NCBI RefSeq assembly: GCF_007995155.1
Contig: NZ_CP042593.1
Location: forward strand, 910,001 to 974,000
Direction: 5' to 3'
Source: Cytobacillus dafuensis
GTDB lineage: Bacteria; Bacillota; Bacilli; Bacillales; Cytobacillaceae
DNA: 64,000 nt
Numbering within the stretch: position 1 is the stretch's first letter; every line of letters begins with the position of its first letter. A program made the position numbers and the translations under genes. The notes under the pieces were generated by a model. The model was not told the origin of the DNA and did not search any database. It worked only from the letters and a program-made list of their open reading frames with translations. Of the stretch, positions 61,795 through 64,000 are shown in pieces.

Positions 61795-63309
61795 TTAATC
61801 TAATTTTGGATCGAGTGCATCCCTTAATCCGTCTCCAAAGAAATTAAAGGATAGAACGAGTGCAATAATTGCTAGCCCTGGATATATGGCTAGATAAGAA
61901 TGTGATTCAAGATATGTGCTTCCAATTTTTAAGATGTTTCCCCATTCAGGAATATGAGGCTCGACCCCAAGTCCTAAATAGCTTAAACTGCTTGTTGCAA
62001 TGACGGCTCCCCCGATGGTTAGAGTCGCTTTCACAATCATCGGAGCAAGCGAGTTTGGAACAACATGTTGAAAAATAATTGATAGATTACTAGAACCAAG
62101 TGCACGTGCGGAGTCAACATATTCATAATTTGATACCATCATTACATTTGCCCGCATCGTTCTTGCATAAGTAGGTATGGATCCTACGCTTAAGGCAAGA
62201 ACAAGTGTCATTGTGTTAGAGCCAAAAGCAGCGATAATGACAATAGCCAATAGAATACCTGGAATTGCGTAAAGAATATCAAGTAATCGCATGATAATAT
62301 TGTCTGTCCGCTGTCCATAGTAGCCGGAAATGGCTCCAAGAAAACCGCCTATAATAAATGGAATAGCGGTCGATAAAAATCCAACGATAAGTGAGATTCT
62401 TGCTCCAAACACTATTCGTGAAAATAAATCTCTTCCAAAATTGTCTGTTCCAAGTGGATAAGCTAAGCTTGGTGCTTGAAGGATTGCGCTGTAATTATTC
62501 TCAACCGCCATCCCGTAGTCAAATGTTAAGTAGCTGCAAATGGAAATGGAAAATACAAAGACGATAAAGAATAAACCAAGCATTGCTGTCATATTAGATG
62601 CGATTTTCTCCCAAACCTTACGCCATTTCCCAACACTTGGACTATTCATGAATCGTTCATGCATAAGCATATTCCAGCCTAATACGAGCGCAAAGAGATT
62701 GCCCGTTACTGCTGTGAGCAAAAGAGGGAATGCAAAGAATACTTTCCACCGAGCCCTTTGTTTACCTTTTCCATCCTTCGCAATAAGAAAAAATGATACA
62801 AGTTGAAAAATGGCCATAACTAGCAATGCACCCATCGCTGGTAGAAACGTATCCGCAACATAAGGCTTAAATAAATTTAATGCTGATATAGCAATGATAC
62901 AGATTTGAGTTAGCAGCATATATCCAGCAAAGGTATACTCAGGTGACTTTTCCGCTTTGACTAATTGAATGGCAAAGGTAAAGATAAAAATATTACCTGT
63001 CAAAATGCTCAACAGCTGAATAAGCCCAAGTTTCCTTGTTGAATTACGTATATAGCCTATGCCTTGAAGATCCTTTTTGATCATAAAGGTGATAAGTATC
63101 TGAATACATGTAAACAGGGCATAGGCAACAAATACACTAAATACAAAAGGCTTTATTGCTTTTCCTGAAAAATCTATGCTGCTTACCAGAAAAATAATTG
63201 TAAGTGCAAGCGATGTAATCCATGTGAAGCTTGCCTGTGTATACTCTGATGATAATTTCAGCGCGTGCTTCTTTATATAACTTTCCTTTTCCTTTAAGAT
63301 AGTTGCCAT
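61795..63309 (-). CDS. OppC/DppC-type permease with N-terminal membrane extension
   Basis: Inner-membrane subunit of the peptide importer, 504 residues, far longer than the usual about 300. Residues 226-504 are a standard OppC module: TAMLGLFFIVFVFSISIC helix, YPLGTDNFGRDLFSRIV, and the ATPase-contacting EAA loop in DSARALGSSNLSIIFQHVVPNS. Residues 1-220 are extra and contain about six further helices (for example WITSLALTIIFLVSS, LLSILTGNIFIFTFAIQLV, LFALVLGWNMLM) unlike any OppC part I know. It is placed between the OppB-type and binding-protein genes; the ATPase genes must lie outside. Confidence 0.88.
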   Translation of the reverse strand: MATILKEKESYIKKHALKLSSEYTQASFTWITSLALTIIFLVSSIDFSGKAIKPFVFSVFVAYALFTCIQILITFMIKKDLQGIGYIRNSTRKLGLIQLLSILTGNIFIFTFAIQLVKAEKSPEYTFAGYMLLTQICIIAISALNLFKPYVADTFLPAMGALLVMAIFQLVSFFLIAKDGKGKQRARWKVFFAFPLLLTAVTGNLFALVLGWNMLMHERFMNSPSVGKWRKVWEKIASNMTAMLGLFFIVFVFSISICSYLTFDYGMAVENNYSAILQAPSLAYPLGTDNFGRDLFSRIVFGARISLIVGFLSTAIPFIIGGFLGAISGYYGQRTDNIIMRLLDILYAIPGILLAIVIIAAFGSNTMTLVLALSVGSIPTYARTMRANVMMVSNYEYVDSARALGSSNLSIIFQHVVPNSLAPMIVKATLTIGGAVIATSSLSYLGLGVEPHIPEWGNILKIGSTYLESHSYLAIYPGLAIIALVLSFNFFGDGLRDALDPKLD

Positions 63310-63322
63310 TCCTACACCTGCT

Positions 63323-64000
63323 TTAATATTGTTTCATTTTTGAACGGATTCGTGGGTCAAAGAATGCATACAAAATGTCGATGAACAAATTGATTAATGA
63401 AATTGTAATAGCGATATAGACAACCCCGCCCATAATGCTAGGTATATCAGGAATAAACTGCTTATCCACGATATAACTCCCAATTCCGCTAATATTAAAT
63501 ACTTTTTCGGTAACTGCTGCACCGCCAAGCATTCCTCCAAACATCAAGCCAATTACGGTGATGACTGGAATCATGGCATTCCCGACAGCATGTTTCCATA
63601 GAACTTGCCGCTGAGTAAGCCCCTTTGCTTTTGCAGTAATAATATAATCTTCATTTATGACCTCAAGCGTCGATGACCTTGTCATACGAGCAATCGATGC
63701 AGTAAGTCCAGTTCCTAGTACGACGGCAGGCATAATAATAGAAAGCCAATTTTGAGGATTAAAGGTTGCCGGCAGCCATTGTAATTTAATAGAAAAATTT
63801 AAGATAAAGATAAGCCCCTGCCAAAAGTTCGGAATGGATAATCCTATCAGCGCAATAAACATAAAGGTATAATCAAAAAAAGAATTAGGCTTTGTCGCTG
63901 AAATAATTCCTATTGGTATGGCAATGATGATCGCCATTATTAGAGATATGACTGTTAATAAAAGTGTGATCGGGAATTTTCTTGCGATACTTGAGGCAAC
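63323..64000 (-). CDS. OppB/DppB-type permease (5' end beyond window)
   Basis: C-terminal 225 residues of the OppB-type membrane subunit; the frame runs open to the window edge at 64000, so the true start is outside. Visible: FPITLLLTVISLIMAIIIAIPIG, the helix LTASIARMTRSSTLEVINEDYI, the EAA motif AKAKGLTQRQVLWKHAVGNAMIP, and the conserved GAAVTEKVFNISGIGSYIVDK and FDPRIRSK end. It precedes the extended OppC-type gene by 13 bases, in the order permease, permease, binding protein. Operon promoter and any ATPases lie beyond the window. Confidence 0.92.
   Translation of the reverse strand, partial: VASSIARKFPITLLLTVISLIMAIIIAIPIGIISATKPNSFFDYTFMFIALIGLSIPNFWQGLIFILNFSIKLQWLPATFNPQNWLSIIMPAVVLGTGLTASIARMTRSSTLEVINEDYIITAKAKGLTQRQVLWKHAVGNAMIPVITVIGLMFGGMLGGAAVTEKVFNISGIGSYIVDKQFIPDIPSIMGGVVYIAITISLINLFIDILYAFFDPRIRSKMKQY

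Noticed and set aside
1..64000. Prophage or integrative element covering the window
   Set aside because: No integrase, capsid, terminase, tail or conjugation genes; only one IS and one cassette are seen.

Overview
The window looks like a chromosomal segment from a low-GC Gram-positive spore-former of the Bacillaceae. Homologues throughout are Bacillus-type: bacillopeptidase F, PrsA/HtrA, bacterial NO synthase, KimA under a c-di-AMP riboswitch, Zur-controlled YciC and a zinc-free L33, FapR-type control of plsC, and TatA/TatC beside a Tat substrate. Ribosome binding sites are strong (aaggagg) and TTG/GTG starts are frequent. I saw no rRNA, tRNA, CRISPR array or prophage. Both edges cut genes: a subtilase on the left and an oligopeptide permease on the right.

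Layout. 1-8700: a truncated PA-domain subtilase, two small unknown genes, a LytTR regulator next to a CoA-transferase, and an HTH-TPR regulator broken by a frameshift in a run of ten A. 8.7-17.6 kb: a tandem pair of about 1450-residue bacillopeptidase F paralogues. The first has lost catalytic His and Ser; the second is intact. 17.7-24.5 kb: small enzymes (VOC, DJ-1), a two-component system, an acetyltransferase and an ECF sigma/DUF4179 pair. 24.5-26.9 kb: a transposase-less cassette with terminal inverted repeats and a 9-bp target duplication, into which an IS150-type element has inserted, splitting a terminator hairpin. 27-31 kb: HtrA and PrsA (extracytoplasmic protein quality control), alkaline phosphatase with a Pho box, and an SMR pump. 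31.6-36 kb: KimA with its riboswitch, then a zinc-starvation group. 36-44 kb: DoxX, Nudix, a SigX-like module, a DeoR regulator, a Tat-exported phosphoesterase with tatA and tatC, and several structured repeats. 44-52 kb: an NCS1 permease, NO synthase, and an ECF sigma/ABC exporter operon. 52-59.7 kb: plsC, two more sigma/DUF4179 modules, a kinase-like protein, PsiE, FrnE and a nitroreductase remnant. 59.7-64 kb: a phased repeat array and an unusual Opp-type ABC importer.

Themes. Envelope and secretion biology dominates: secreted proteases, foldase, Tat, five ECF sigma modules, lipid acyltransferase and nutrient importers. Several operons carry readable regulatory sites (Zur, PhoP, FapR, Fnr/Rex-like, ECF promoter, c-di-AMP riboswitch), so metal, phosphate, lipid and potassium status can be linked to individual genes. 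The observations most worth following are the apparently circularly permuted substrate-binding protein at the right end with its extended permease, the pseudoprotease/protease pair beside a frameshifted regulator, the mobile cassette with its nested IS, and the hairpin-rich element downstream of tatC.
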